A stretch of DNA of 44,448 nucleotides from Hymenobacter caeli (GCF_013294115.1 NZ_JABSNP010000029.1:1-44448), one strand, 5' to 3'. Shown: positions 15,454 to 24,421, counted from the first letter of the stretch. Translations and numbers: made by a program. Notes: generated by a model not told the origin, from the sequence alone.

Positions 15454-16740
15454 CTACGGCAGCCGGTAGAGCACGCCGCCTTTCATCACCAGCCGCACTT
15501 GGCGTAGGGCCTCCACGTGCTGGGTGGGGTCGCCGGCCACGGCCACGAGGTCGGCGAGCAGGCCAGGGGCCACGCGGCCGCGGTCGGCGAGGTGGAACAC
15601 CCGGGCGTTGCCGGCGGTGGCGGCCCGCAGCACTTGCAGCGGGGCCAGGCCGTAGTCCTGCACCAGCAGCTCCAGCTCCAGGGCGTTGTCGCCGTGCGGG
15701 AACACGCCCACGTCGCCGCCCATCACCAGCGTGACGCCGGCTTGCACGGCCGCCTGCACGGCGCGGTGCTTGGCCAGCACCCGCTCGGGCACGGGGCCCT
15801 GCGCTTTGTTCCAGCCGCGGTAGCGCGAAATGGCGTCGGTGGCGGCCACGGTGGGGCACAGGGCCACGCCGCGCTGCTTCATCAGGCGGAACACCTCGGG
15901 CGTGCCGCCGTCGCCGTGCTCGATGGTTTCGACGCCGGCCAGCACGGCGCGGCGCATGCCCTCGGCGGTGCTGGCGTGGGCCACCACGCCCCGGCCCGTG
16001 GAGCGGGCGGTTTGCACAATCAGCGTCAATTCTTCCTGCGAAAACGTGGGCGCGGCGGTGCCGCCGGGGCCCCAGCGGTAGTCGGCGTACACCTTCACCA
16101 CGTCGGCCCCGTGGCCAATCTGCTCGCGCACCGCCCGGATGATGCCGTCCACGCCGTCGGCCTCCTGGGCCCCCTGGGGCAGGTCGTCCACGGCGGCCAG
16201 GCGGGGGCCGTAGCTGCCGGTGGCCACCAGGGCCCGGGTGGCCACCAGCAGCCGCGGCCCGGGCACGATGCCCTCGTCAATGGCCTGCTTGAGGCCCACG
16301 TCGGCGTAGCCCGCGCCCTCCGTGCCCAGGTCGCGGGCGGTGGTGAAGCCGGCCAGCAGCGTGCGCTGGGCGGCCACGGTAGCGCGGGCCACGCGCAGGG
16401 CCAGGGGCTCCTTCAGCACCTGGTCGTCCCAAGGGGTTTCGTTGTAGGGATGCAGCAGCAGGTGCGAGTGCCCCTCGATGAGGCCGGGCAGCAGCGTGAG
16501 GCCGGGCAGCTCCAGGGTGCGTGCGCCGGCGGGCGCGGCGAGCTGCGCGGCGGGCCCGGCGGCCGTGATTTTGCCGTTCTCCACCAGCACGGCCCAGCCC
16601 GGGTGCAGGTCCTGCCCATCGAACACGGCGGCGGGCCGCAGCAGCGTGGCGGCGGGCACGGGCGGCGCGGGGGCCTGGGCGCGGGCCGCCTGGGGCAGCA
16701 CGGCCAGCAGACAGTAGCACAGCAGCTTCGAGAGCTTCAT
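15454..16740 (-). CDS. Secreted metal-dependent amidohydrolase (imidazolonepropionase/prolidase-like)
   Basis: A 428-residue exported enzyme of the amidohydrolase superfamily, expected to hydrolyse an amide or peptide-like bond with one or two metal ions in a TIM barrel. The ATG at 16740 opens a signal peptide (MKLSKLLCYCLLAVLPQAARAQA). Metal ligands are visible in order: His91 and His93 (EGHSHLLLHP), Lys216 (DVVKVYAD; a likely carbamylated lysine), His255 (VVAHAS), His275 (IEHGDG) and Asp343 (MGGDVGVFPHG). The small N- and C-terminal beta strands of the family are both present. The upstream frame stays open for 1.6 kb antisense to the acylase gene, which is an artefact of high GC. Closest in style to the Xaa-Pro dipeptidase-like 'amidohydrolase family protein' group; real substrate unknown. 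Confidence 0.88.
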   Translation of the reverse strand: MKLSKLLCYCLLAVLPQAARAQAPAPPVPAATLLRPAAVFDGQDLHPGWAVLVENGKITAAGPAAQLAAPAGARTLELPGLTLLPGLIEGHSHLLLHPYNETPWDDQVLKEPLALRVARATVAAQRTLLAGFTTARDLGTEGAGYADVGLKQAIDEGIVPGPRLLVATRALVATGSYGPRLAAVDDLPQGAQEADGVDGIIRAVREQIGHGADVVKVYADYRWGPGGTAAPTFSQEELTLIVQTARSTGRGVVAHASTAEGMRRAVLAGVETIEHGDGGTPEVFRLMKQRGVALCPTVAATDAISRYRGWNKAQGPVPERVLAKHRAVQAAVQAGVTLVMGGDVGVFPHGDNALELELLVQDYGLAPLQVLRAATAGNARVFHLADRGRVAPGLLADLVAVAGDPTQHVEALRQVRLVMKGGVLYRLP

Positions 16741-16787
16741 GGGAGCAAGGTTAGGATTGCACAAGCGCGTGGTGGAATTAGGCGGGG

Positions 16788-16892
16788 CGGGCTGCCGGCT
16801 TTTTCGCCGGCTGCCCGCTAATCGTTGAATCATTTGGGGGCCCTGGGGGCCCTGGCGATTACCGGGCAGCCGGCGAAAAAGCCGGCAGCCCG
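16788..16892. repeat. 30-bp perfect inverted repeat between amidohydrolase and acylase genes
   Basis: Arms 16788-16817 and 16863-16892 are perfect reverse complements, and each arm also folds on itself (GCCGGC...GCCGGC). The 45-bp centre has a tandem GGGGGCCCTGGGGGCCCTGG. It is unlike the CCTCACCCCC family and may belong to another REP-like family. It could also terminate transcription from the acylase gene, whose stop is at 16917. Confidence 0.75.
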
Positions 16893-16916
16893 GGCCAGCT
16901 GGGAAGCCGCAGCGCG

Positions 16917-19127
16917 CTACTCGCCGGGGTGATACTGCCGCGCCACGTGCTGGGCCACGTCCTCCGGGTAAAACCACACGTCCTTGAACTTGCCTTGGGT
17001 GTAGAGGGGGGCCTGGTCGGTGAAGTGGGGAGCGTCGGGGCAGCTGTCCTGGCCGCCGGTGACGACCGAGCGGGCCACCACCCGGGGCCCGAACTCGACC
17101 ACCGCCACGAAGCTGTTGCCCACGTAGCCGTAGCGCTTTTTGGTATTTGGAGCCGGCCGGGCCCCAAACGCCGCCAGCGAGCCCCAGGCCGACGAGGTGA
17201 AGGCCACCGGCAGGCTGGGCTGCGCGTCGTCGTAGGTTTCGTCGATTTTGCCGGTCAGGCGCTGGTAGCGGTTCACCTCGCCCCAGGCCACGTCCCAGCG
17301 GCCGAAGTCGCGGGTGAGCCCGGCCAGGGTTTCGCCCAGGGCCGCTACTTTTTCCTCGGGCGTGACGTGGTCGACGACGAACCGGGTGAAGGCGATGTAA
17401 TCCAGCGTTTGGCCGGCCGGCACGCGGGGGCGGGCCAGCCGCTGCATCCGCTCGGCCCAGTAGATGGCCACCGTTTGGGCCACCGAGGTGGCGCTGTAGT
17501 TCAGGTTCCAGGCGCGGAGCACGGGCAGGGCGGCGGCCACGTCGGCGGGCAGCGGCGTGTCGCTGGCCGCGTCCACCAGCAGCTGGCAGTCGCGCAGGGC
17601 GGCGGGCAGCAGCTGCTCGAAGCCGGCCAGGTGCGGGTCGTCGGCCGCGGCGATGAGCGTGTCGAGCGTGAAGGACTTGCGCCGGCTCAGCACCCGCACG
17701 GCGTTTACGCCGCGGTAGTTTTCGGCGTCGGGGGCCATGTAAGCGGGGTACTTGGCCTGGTCGGGGCTGCTGCCGGGGCCCGATACGGTGAAGGGCGTCG
17801 AGTTGCAGTTCTGAATGAAGCCGCTGGCGGGGTTGCGCACCTGCACGAGGTCTTCCACCGGGTGCAGGCCCTGCCACTCGGTGGCCCGGGTGCTGCCGTC
17901 CACGGGCTGGCTCCAGTCGGGGCCGGCGGGGCGGCGGGGCATGAAGTTGCCGTGCCAGTAGGCAATGGTGCCCTGCGCATCGGCAAACACCGTGTTGTTC
18001 GAAGCGTTGCCGTTCAGCCGCATCACTTCCTTGAAGCTGGCGTAGCCGGTGGCCTTGGTGCGCAGGTACGACTGCTCCAGGGCCGCCAGCGGGGCGTCCA
18101 TCATCTTCACCGTCACCCACTTGGTACCCTGCTGGCCCACCACGGGGCCGTGGGGTGTGTAGTAGGTCGTGAACTTGCGGCGCAGCAGCTGCCCGTCTTT
18201 CAAATAAGCCAGCACGACCGAGCCGGTGCGCACGGGCAGCGTTTTGCCGTCGTACTGATAATAGTATTTGCCGTCCTTTTCCGTCACCGTTTCCAGGTAC
18301 TCGTCCATCGAATCGGCCTGGCTGGAGGTGTGCATCCAGCCGCACTTGACGTTGAAGCCCTGGTAGATGAAGAACTGCCCCCACGTCACGGCCCCGTAGG
18401 CGTTGAGGCCGGCGGCGCTGGTCATCTGCACTTCCGAGCGGAAGTAGAACGAGGTATGCGGGTTAATCAGCAGCAGGGCGTGGCCCGAGGCGCTGCGGGC
18501 CGGCGCGATGGCAAACCCGTTCGAGCCCACCGAGCTGCCGTCGAACCCGTCGGCGGCGGCCGGGGGCCGCTGCCAGGAAGTCGGCTTCTGCTGCCCGTAA
18601 AACGCCTTTATGCGGTCGGCCGGCACCACGCTCACGTTGCCCCCGATGCTGCCCTCGCTGAAGAGCAGCGGCATCCAGGGCTGGAAACGGCGGATGCGGC
18701 GCGGGTGCACGGCCGGGTGGGTGGCCAGGTAGTAGTTGGTACCGGCGGCGAAGGCGTTCAGCAGGCTCTTCATCCACGCCGGGCTGCGGCCGTACACGGC
18801 CAGGGCCCGCGTGCTGTCCATGAACAGCCGGGCCCGCAGGTCCTCGTAGAGCGACGCCTCGCCGTCCACCTCGGCCCGGCGGCCCAGGGCGGTGAGGTAG
18901 TTGTCCTCCACCCGCGCAAAATCATCTTCGCACTGCGTGTAGAGCACCCCAAACACCGCGTCGGCGTCGGTTTTGCCATTGATGTGGGGCACGCCCCAGG
19001 TGTCGCGCGTCACGGCTACCCGCCGGGCCTGCTGCTGCCAGCGGGCCACTTCGGCCGGCGTGAAGGCCTGGGCGCGGGCGTGGGCGAAGGGCCCCAGGGC
19101 CAGCAGGAGAATAAAGATTTTGCGCAT
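16917..19127 (-). CDS. Penicillin acylase-family N-terminal nucleophile hydrolase (secreted)
   Basis: A 736-residue exported hydrolase that is expected to cut itself into alpha and beta chains and then hydrolyse an N-acyl bond (penicillin, acyl-homoserine lactone or acyl-peptide type). A signal peptide (MRKIFILLLALGPFAHARAQ) is followed by the family start VTRDTWGVPHINGKTDADAVFG. The self-cleavage site is Gly201-Ser202 in VGSNGFAIAP, leaving Ser202 as the nucleophile. INPHTSFYF (about 221) corresponds to the conserved NDPH region. ASNNTVFADAQGTIAYWHGN gives the conserved Asn pair region. It could quench quorum signals, but acyl-lactone specificity cannot be read from sequence. It runs in the same direction as the amidohydrolase but with a large palindrome between them, so they are probably separate units. 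Confidence 0.9.
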   Translation of the reverse strand: MRKIFILLLALGPFAHARAQAFTPAEVARWQQQARRVAVTRDTWGVPHINGKTDADAVFGVLYTQCEDDFARVEDNYLTALGRRAEVDGEASLYEDLRARLFMDSTRALAVYGRSPAWMKSLLNAFAAGTNYYLATHPAVHPRRIRRFQPWMPLLFSEGSIGGNVSVVPADRIKAFYGQQKPTSWQRPPAAADGFDGSSVGSNGFAIAPARSASGHALLLINPHTSFYFRSEVQMTSAAGLNAYGAVTWGQFFIYQGFNVKCGWMHTSSQADSMDEYLETVTEKDGKYYYQYDGKTLPVRTGSVVLAYLKDGQLLRRKFTTYYTPHGPVVGQQGTKWVTVKMMDAPLAALEQSYLRTKATGYASFKEVMRLNGNASNNTVFADAQGTIAYWHGNFMPRRPAGPDWSQPVDGSTRATEWQGLHPVEDLVQVRNPASGFIQNCNSTPFTVSGPGSSPDQAKYPAYMAPDAENYRGVNAVRVLSRRKSFTLDTLIAAADDPHLAGFEQLLPAALRDCQLLVDAASDTPLPADVAAALPVLRAWNLNYSATSVAQTVAIYWAERMQRLARPRVPAGQTLDYIAFTRFVVDHVTPEEKVAALGETLAGLTRDFGRWDVAWGEVNRYQRLTGKIDETYDDAQPSLPVAFTSSAWGSLAAFGARPAPNTKKRYGYVGNSFVAVVEFGPRVVARSVVTGGQDSCPDAPHFTDQAPLYTQGKFKDVWFYPEDVAQHVARQYHPGE

Positions 19128-19168
19128 ACGTGCTGGTTAATAAATTAGCTTTTCCCTAATCACTATAT

Positions 19169-19275
19169 TAAAAGAACGTCATGCTGAGCTTGCCGAAGCA
19201 TCTCTCCCGCTTACTAAACAAAAGAATTAGTAAGCGGGAGAGATGCTTCGGCAAGCTCAGCATGACGTTCTTTTA
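19169..19275. repeat. 49-bp perfect inverted repeat (GAACGTCATGCTGAGC family)
   Basis: Arms 19169-19217 and 19227-19275 are perfectly complementary with a 9-base loop. The arm includes GAACGTCATGCTGAGCTTGC, a motif I recall as widespread between genes in Bacteroidota. It lies between the end of the aldolase gene and the start of the acylase gene, so it may end aldolase transcripts. Perfect arms of this length suggest recent mobility or strong selection. Confidence 0.85.
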
Positions 19276-19310
19276 GCCCGGCTTCGCTGCCGCAACCTGC
19301 TAACCTAAAA

Positions 19311-19347
19311 AATCAGCGAAATCACGGTTAATCAGCGAAAATCAGCG
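19311..19347. repeat. Three copies of AATCAGCG next to the aldolase stop
   Basis: AATCAGCG occurs at 19311-19318, 19330-19337 and 19340-19347, directly after the aldolase gene (which ends at 19349 on the minus strand). It looks like a piece of another dispersed repeat family; no function is evident. Confidence 0.5.
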
Positions 19348-19348
19348 A

Positions 19349-20434
19349 TTAGCCGCGGCGGTTCACGGCGTTCAAATCTTCAAAGGCCTGCTTGAGGCGC
19401 GTGACGAAGGTTTTCTCGCCTTCGCGCAGCCACACGCGGGGGTCGTAGTACTTCTTGTTGGGCGCGTCGGGCCCGCCGGGGTTGCCCATCTGGCCTTGCA
19501 AATAGGCCTCGTTTTTCACGTAGTAGTTGCGGATGCCTTCCCACAGCGCCCACTGCAAGTCGGTGTCGATGTTCATCTTGATGGCCCCGTAGCTGATGGC
19601 CTCGCGGATTTCCGCCTGGCTCGAGCCCGAACCGCCGTGGAACACGAAATCAATAGGCAGCGCCGCCTCAATGCCGTGCTTCTCGCGCAGGAACTCCTGC
19701 GAGTTGTGCAGGATTTTGGGCTCCAGCTTCACGTTGCCGGGCTTGTACACGCCGTGCACGTTGCCAAACGCCGCCGCAATGGTGAAGCGCGGGCTGATTT
19801 TGCTCAGCTCCTCGTAGGCGTAGGCCACCTCCGAAGGCTGGGTGTAGAGCTTACTCGAATCGACGTCGGAGTTGTCCACGCCGTCTTCCTCGCCGCCGGT
19901 CACGCCCAGCTCAATTTCCAGCGTCATGCCCATTTTGGCCATGCGCGCCAGGTACTTGGCGCAAATCTCAATGTTCTCCTCAATGGGCTCTTCCGACAAG
20001 TCGAGCATGTGCGAGCTGTACAGCGGCTGGCCGTACTGCGCGAAATGCTTCTCGCCGGCGTCGAGCAGGCCATCGATCCAGGGCAATAGTTTCTTGGCGG
20101 CGTGGTCGGTGTGCAGCACCACCGGCACGTCGTAGAGTGCGGCCATGGCGTGCACGTGCTGGGCCCCCGAAATGCCGCCGGCAATGCTGGCCTGCTGCTT
20201 GTCGTTGGGCACCGCTTTGCCAGCGAAGAACTGGGCCCCGCCGTTCGAGAACTGAATCATGACGGGCGAGTTCAGGTCGCGGGCTGCTTCGAGCACGCCG
20301 TTCACGGTGTCGGTGCCGGTCACGTTCACGGCGGGCAGGGCGTAGCCCTCGGCCTTGGCGCGTTGGAACAGCTGTTGCACTTCGTCGCCGTGCAGCACGC
20401 CGGCGCGCAGGCGCTCGGTAGTTAGGGTTGGCAT
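19349..20434 (-). CDS. fbaA: Class II fructose-bisphosphate aldolase
   Basis: A 361-residue zinc enzyme that cleaves or forms fructose 1,6-bisphosphate in glycolysis and gluconeogenesis. It is close in length and numbering to E. coli FbaA. Visible active-site residues: catalytic Asp110 and zinc ligand His111 in VVLHTDHAAKK, zinc ligands His227 (GNVHGVYKPGNVKL) and His266 (FVFHGGSGS), and the acidic loop EIELGVTGGEEDGV (from about 173). The phosphate-binding GGSGS and NIDTD stretches are present. The product acts in the cytoplasm. It is a single gene divergent from the molybdopterin oxidoreductase, with 248 bases between starts. Confidence 0.96.
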   Translation of the reverse strand: MPTLTTERLRAGVLHGDEVQQLFQRAKAEGYALPAVNVTGTDTVNGVLEAARDLNSPVMIQFSNGGAQFFAGKAVPNDKQQASIAGGISGAQHVHAMAALYDVPVVLHTDHAAKKLLPWIDGLLDAGEKHFAQYGQPLYSSHMLDLSEEPIEENIEICAKYLARMAKMGMTLEIELGVTGGEEDGVDNSDVDSSKLYTQPSEVAYAYEELSKISPRFTIAAAFGNVHGVYKPGNVKLEPKILHNSQEFLREKHGIEAALPIDFVFHGGSGSSQAEIREAISYGAIKMNIDTDLQWALWEGIRNYYVKNEAYLQGQMGNPGGPDAPNKKYYDPRVWLREGEKTFVTRLKQAFEDLNAVNRRG

Positions 20435-20645
20435 GGGGAGAGATTGGGGCTGAATGAGGCGGCAATTTATGGGACCCAGGGGGTTTCGCCGCCACCGGGC
20501 CCGGCCGGGGCCCCAGCCAGGGAGCCGTGTCAGCGCGAAATAGGCTCTTTTTACTTAGTGGCACTGACAAAATATTATGTTGCTGGGCCTCGCGGTTCTG
20601 GTTGGTGAAACCGGGCTAATTCCCCCGTGCCGCACCAAAAAGCCT

Positions 20646-20653
20646 TACCTTTT
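20646..20653 (+). promoter_or_regulatory. Possible -7 box of the molybdopterin oxidoreductase gene
   Basis: TACCTTTT matches TAnnTTTG at 7 of 8 positions, 30 bases before the ATG at 20683. No -33 TTG was found at proper spacing, so the call is weak. Confidence 0.25.
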
Positions 20654-20682
20654 CGGCCCCATTCCTACCCGCTTGCCCCAGC

Positions 20683-22803
20683 ATGGACGTTCAGACCCAC
20701 TACCGCGCCTGCAACCTGTGCGAGGCCATTTGCGGCCTCGAAATCAAGCACCAGCACGGGCGCGTGCTCAGCATTGCCGGCGACCGCCAGGACCCGTTCA
20801 GCCGGGGCCACATCTGCCCAAAAGCCGTTGGGCTGCAAGATATTTACGAGGACCCCAACCGCCTACGCCGGCCCCTGAAGCGCACCGCCGCCGGCTGGGC
20901 GGAAATCGGCTGGGAGCAGGCCCTCGACGAGGTGGCCGCCCGCTTGCGCGCCGTGCGCGCCCAACACGGGCCCCACGCCACGGCCTGGTACGCGGGCAAC
21001 CCGAGCGTGCACAACTCGGGCACCCAGCTGGCGGCCCCGGGCTTTTTGCGGGCCCTGGGCTCGCGCAGCTTGTTTTCGGCTTCGTCGGTCGACCAGCTGC
21101 CGCACCACTTCGCGGCCTGGCAGCTCTTCGGCCACCCGCTGCTGCTGCCCGTGCCCGACCTCGACCGCACCGACCACTGGCTGATCCTGGGCGGCAACCC
21201 GCTGGTGTCCAACGGCAGCCTGATGACGGCCCCCGACGTGGCCACCCGCCTCCGGGCCATCCAGGCGCGCGGCGGCAAGGTGGTGGTCGTGGACCCGCGC
21301 CGCACCGAAACCGCCGCCCGCGCCGACGCCCACCACTTTATCCGGCCCGGCACCGACGTGTTTTTGCTGCTGGCGATGGCGCAGGTGCTGTTCGCCGACG
21401 ACTTGGTGCACCTGGGCCGCCTCGCCGATTTCACCGACGGCCTGGGGGCCCTGGCGGCCGCCGTGGCCGGGTTCACGCCGGAGCGCGTGGCGGCCACCAC
21501 CGGGCTGGAGGCGGCCACAATTCGGCAGCTGGCGCGCGAGCTGGCCGCGGCCGAGCGGGGCGTGTGCTACGGCCGGGTGGGCGTGTCGGTGCAGGAGTTC
21601 GGGGGCCTGTGCCTGTGGCTGGTGAGCGTGCTCAACATCCTCACCGGCCGCCTCGACGCGCCGGGCGGGGCCATGTTCGCCACCCCGGCCCTCGACGTGC
21701 TGGGCAAGCCCCAGGCCTACGACCGCCACGACCGGTTTCGGAGCCGGGTGCGCGGCGCGGCCGAGTTCATGGGCGAGCTGCCGGTGGCCTGCCTGGCCGA
21801 GGAGATGCTCACGCCGGGCCCCGGCCAGCTGCGGGCCCTGGTGACGAGCTGCGGCAACCCCGTGCTGAGCACGCCCAACGGCCGCCAGCTCGACGCGGCC
21901 CTGGCCGGCCTGGAGTTCATGGTGAGCGTCGACATCTACCTCAACGAAACCACCCGCCACGCCCACTACATCCTGCCGCCCGCCACGGGCCTCGAAACGG
22001 CCCACTACGACGTGGCGTTCCACGCCCTGGCCATCCGCAACACGGCCCGCTACTCGGAGCCGCTCTTTGCCAAGGGCGACGGGGCGCGCTACGACTGGGA
22101 GATATTCGAGGGCCTGCGCCAGCGCCTGGGCCCCGACGCCCCCGCCGGCCCGGCCGCGGCCCCCGTGCCCGAAAACCCCGAAGCCAAAATCGACCTGGGC
22201 CTGCGCTACGGGGCCTACGGCCAGCAGGGCCTTTCGCTGGACGCCCTGCGCGCCGCGCCCCACGGCGTGGACCTGGGGCCCCTGCAACCGCGGCTGCCGC
22301 AGGCGCTGCGCACCGCCGGCCAGCGCATCGACCTGGCCCCGCCCCTCTTCCTGGCCGACCTCGGCCGGGCCCGGGGGGCCCTGGCCGCGCCACCCGCCCT
22401 CGCCGCCGGCCAGCTGCTGCTGGTGGGCCGCCGCGAGCTGCGCAGCAACAACTCGTGGATGCACAACGCGCCGCGCCTCGTCAAGGGCCGCAACCGCTGC
22501 ACCCTGCACCTGCACCCCGCCGATGCCGCCGCCCGCCACCTCGCCGAAGGCCAGCTGGTGCGCGTGCGCTCCCGGGTGGGCACCGTGGAGCTACCCGTGG
22601 AGCTGACGGAGAACATGATGCCCGGCGTGGCCAGTATGCCCCACGGCTACGACCACCAGCGCCCCGGCACCCGCCTCGACGTGGCCGCCCGGCACCCCGG
22701 GCCCAGCCTCAACGACCTCACCGACGAGACACGCCTCGACGCCCTCACCGGCAACGCGGCGCTATCGGGGGTGCCGGTGTGGGTGGAAAGCGCCGGGGCG
22801 TAG
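20683..22803 (+). CDS. Molybdopterin-dependent oxidoreductase, formate dehydrogenase/nitrate reductase superfamily (orphan)
   Basis: A 706-residue DMSO-reductase-superfamily enzyme. The [4Fe-4S] motif is Cys10-x2-Cys13-x3-Cys17-x27-Cys45 (CNLCEAIC...GHICPK). Domain marks that follow are WAEIGWEQALDEVA, the dinucleotide-binding DHWLILGGNPLVSNG and VVVVDPRRTETAARADAHH, and the C-terminal cofactor domain with RELRSNNSWMHN and MPGVASMPHGYDHQ. There is no twin-arginine signal, so it is probably cytoplasmic. At the region where formate dehydrogenases carry Cys or Sec as molybdenum ligand, this protein reads SASSVDQLPHH, without Cys. No ferredoxin, membrane or chaperone (FdhD) subunit is nearby, so electron partner and substrate are unknown. 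A subgroup of this type is annotated in actinobacteria and Bacteroidota without proven function. Confidence 0.88.
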   Translation: MDVQTHYRACNLCEAICGLEIKHQHGRVLSIAGDRQDPFSRGHICPKAVGLQDIYEDPNRLRRPLKRTAAGWAEIGWEQALDEVAARLRAVRAQHGPHATAWYAGNPSVHNSGTQLAAPGFLRALGSRSLFSASSVDQLPHHFAAWQLFGHPLLLPVPDLDRTDHWLILGGNPLVSNGSLMTAPDVATRLRAIQARGGKVVVVDPRRTETAARADAHHFIRPGTDVFLLLAMAQVLFADDLVHLGRLADFTDGLGALAAAVAGFTPERVAATTGLEAATIRQLARELAAAERGVCYGRVGVSVQEFGGLCLWLVSVLNILTGRLDAPGGAMFATPALDVLGKPQAYDRHDRFRSRVRGAAEFMGELPVACLAEEMLTPGPGQLRALVTSCGNPVLSTPNGRQLDAALAGLEFMVSVDIYLNETTRHAHYILPPATGLETAHYDVAFHALAIRNTARYSEPLFAKGDGARYDWEIFEGLRQRLGPDAPAGPAAAPVPENPEAKIDLGLRYGAYGQQGLSLDALRAAPHGVDLGPLQPRLPQALRTAGQRIDLAPPLFLADLGRARGALAAPPALAAGQLLLVGRRELRSNNSWMHNAPRLVKGRNRCTLHLHPADAAARHLAEGQLVRVRSRVGTVELPVELTENMMPGVASMPHGYDHQRPGTRLDVAARHPGPSLNDLTDETRLDALTGNAALSGVPVWVESAGA

Positions 22804-22811
22804 CGCAAACG

Positions 22812-24356
22812 TTACCGGGCACCGGCCGCCTTGGCCGCCAGCAGCCACAGCGCGCAGGCCCGCTGCGGGTCGCGGTTGGCCAGGAAATCGGCGCGGGACT
22901 GTGCCACCAGGTAGTCGGGCAGCACGCCCCGCCCGAACGGCTGGCGGGCGCGGCGCGGCACGTCCTGCTGCAAGTCCACCCAGTAAAAGCTGGTGCGGAT
23001 GCCGGTGTTGGGCAGGGTATATTCCAGCTCGCCGTGGCCGGTGTGGCCGTAGTAGCCGCCCATTGTTTCCTCGCCGATGACCACGGCGGCGGTGCGGCCG
23101 CGCACCATGGCCGCGAACATGGAGCCGGCCGAGGCCACGCGCGGGCTGATGAGCAGGTACAAACGGCCCCGGAATCGGTTCGCGCGCGGCTGAAAAACCG
23201 GGTTGCTCTGGGCGGTTTGGTGCGGCTGGCCGTCGGGGCCCACGGCGAAGTCGGTGCGCAGCTCGTCCTCTTTTTCCCGCACGGCCGCGGCGCGCTCGGC
23301 GGTGTCTTTTTCGAAGCTGAGGTACCGGCGGTACGGCACCCGCCGGAAGCCGACGGTAGAGCCCTTGTTTTCCCGGAACGGCGCGGGGGCCAGGTAAGAA
23401 AAGGTGAGCATGTCGTTGTTGTCGTCGCCCCCGCCGTTGGCCCGCACGTCCACCAGCAGGTCGGTGATGGCCGGCGAGCGGCGCAGCAGCCCGAAGCACG
23501 AGTCCAGGAAGGCTTCGTACCGCTTGTGCCCCGCCGTGCCCTCCTCGCCGATGTCGAACGTGTTGACCGTCAGCACTGCCGCCGGCCGGCCGGGCAGCAG
23601 CCGGAACGTGTACTTCCGGGGGGCACCGGCAAAAAACGCGTTGTCGAAAGGTTTGGAATGCCGGGTGTCGAAGGCCTGCTGGTAGGCCCGGTACGGCACG
23701 GCCGGCAGCGTACGCGTCAGGGTGTCCGGGCCGGTTGGCAACGTGTAGCGCACCGCGAAGGCGGCCGCCGGGCCGTATTCCAGCCGGTAGTATTCGGGGA
23801 AATTGGCCGCCAGGCCCACCGTTTTGCCGGTGGTGTTCAGCCCGTCGGTGGTGTAGTAGCGGCCCAGCTCGCGCACCAGCCGCCGGGCCGGAATGCCGTT
23901 GATGCTGGCAATAGCGGCTCCCAGCGGCACGGGGGCCCGCGCCGCGTTCAGCACCAGCTGGCCCGCGATGAGCTTCACCGGATAAGGAAAAAACGCGGGA
24001 GCGGCCCGCATTTCGGCGCGCACGGCAGCGGGCAGGAACGTGTCGTTGTGCAGGCTGCCTTCAAAATCCGTGACGCGCACCACCAGCCGGTACACGTCGG
24101 TCACGGTCATGCTGTCCGTGGCCTGGGCGCGGGCGGCGGCAAAGGCGCTGTCCATCTGGGCCCGGGTGCGGTACTTGTAAATGCCGGCGTGGGCCGCTTC
24201 CTTGACGCGCTGGAACAAGGTTAAGTCGGCCAGCACCTGCGCTCGGGGCACCACGCGGGCCAGGGCCGGATGTTGGGCCGTCGGTTGCGGCTGGCACGCG
24301 GCCAACCACACCAGGCCGAGCCCCACGCCGCCGCGCCGCCACCAGAAAAGCGTCAT
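22812..24356 (-). CDS. S41-family (C-terminal processing type) peptidase lipoprotein
   Basis: A 514-residue envelope protease. The N-terminus has a lipobox (VWLAAC, Cys21). A helical region (about 30-110) is followed by a PDZ-like segment with GAAIASINGIPARRLV. The peptidase core shows AVLTVNTFDIG, DLLVDVRANGGGDDNN and the nucleophile region RVASAGSMFAAMV, followed by VIGEETMGG. These are the S41 landmarks, with Ser as nucleophile in VASAGS. Its 3' end nearly touches the convergent molybdopterin gene (8 bases between). Bacteroidota carry many such lipoproteins of unknown target; it could trim outer-membrane proteins. Confidence 0.85.
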   Translation of the reverse strand: MTLFWWRRGGVGLGLVWLAACQPQPTAQHPALARVVPRAQVLADLTLFQRVKEAAHAGIYKYRTRAQMDSAFAAARAQATDSMTVTDVYRLVVRVTDFEGSLHNDTFLPAAVRAEMRAAPAFFPYPVKLIAGQLVLNAARAPVPLGAAIASINGIPARRLVRELGRYYTTDGLNTTGKTVGLAANFPEYYRLEYGPAAAFAVRYTLPTGPDTLTRTLPAVPYRAYQQAFDTRHSKPFDNAFFAGAPRKYTFRLLPGRPAAVLTVNTFDIGEEGTAGHKRYEAFLDSCFGLLRRSPAITDLLVDVRANGGGDDNNDMLTFSYLAPAPFRENKGSTVGFRRVPYRRYLSFEKDTAERAAAVREKEDELRTDFAVGPDGQPHQTAQSNPVFQPRANRFRGRLYLLISPRVASAGSMFAAMVRGRTAAVVIGEETMGGYYGHTGHGELEYTLPNTGIRTSFYWVDLQQDVPRRARQPFGRGVLPDYLVAQSRADFLANRDPQRACALWLLAAKAAGAR

Positions 24357-24421
24357 AAAGAATCGCCAATGACTATTCTACGCTGCGGCCCGCCCGTTCG
24401 GGCCCCGGCCAGGGACCGCCG

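Noticed and set aside
15454..18384. One very long minus-strand open frame (976 codons) covering the amidohydrolase and much of the acylase gene
   Set aside because: The part beyond 16740 is antisense to or out of frame with the acylase gene, has Arg/Pro/Gly-rich shadow composition, and a clear signal peptide starts at 16740. No fusion is supported.
16917..19127. Penicillin acylase-family protein considered as a quorum-quenching or antibiotic-resistance gene
   Set aside because: Family members cut many N-acyl bonds; nothing in the sequence fixes the substrate, and no signalling or resistance genes are nearby.
20577..24224. 1215-codon plus-strand frame through the molybdopterin and S41 genes
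   Set aside because: It is out of frame with the molybdopterin gene and antisense to the S41 gene; composition (long Arg/Pro/Gly runs) is that of a high-GC shadow frame.
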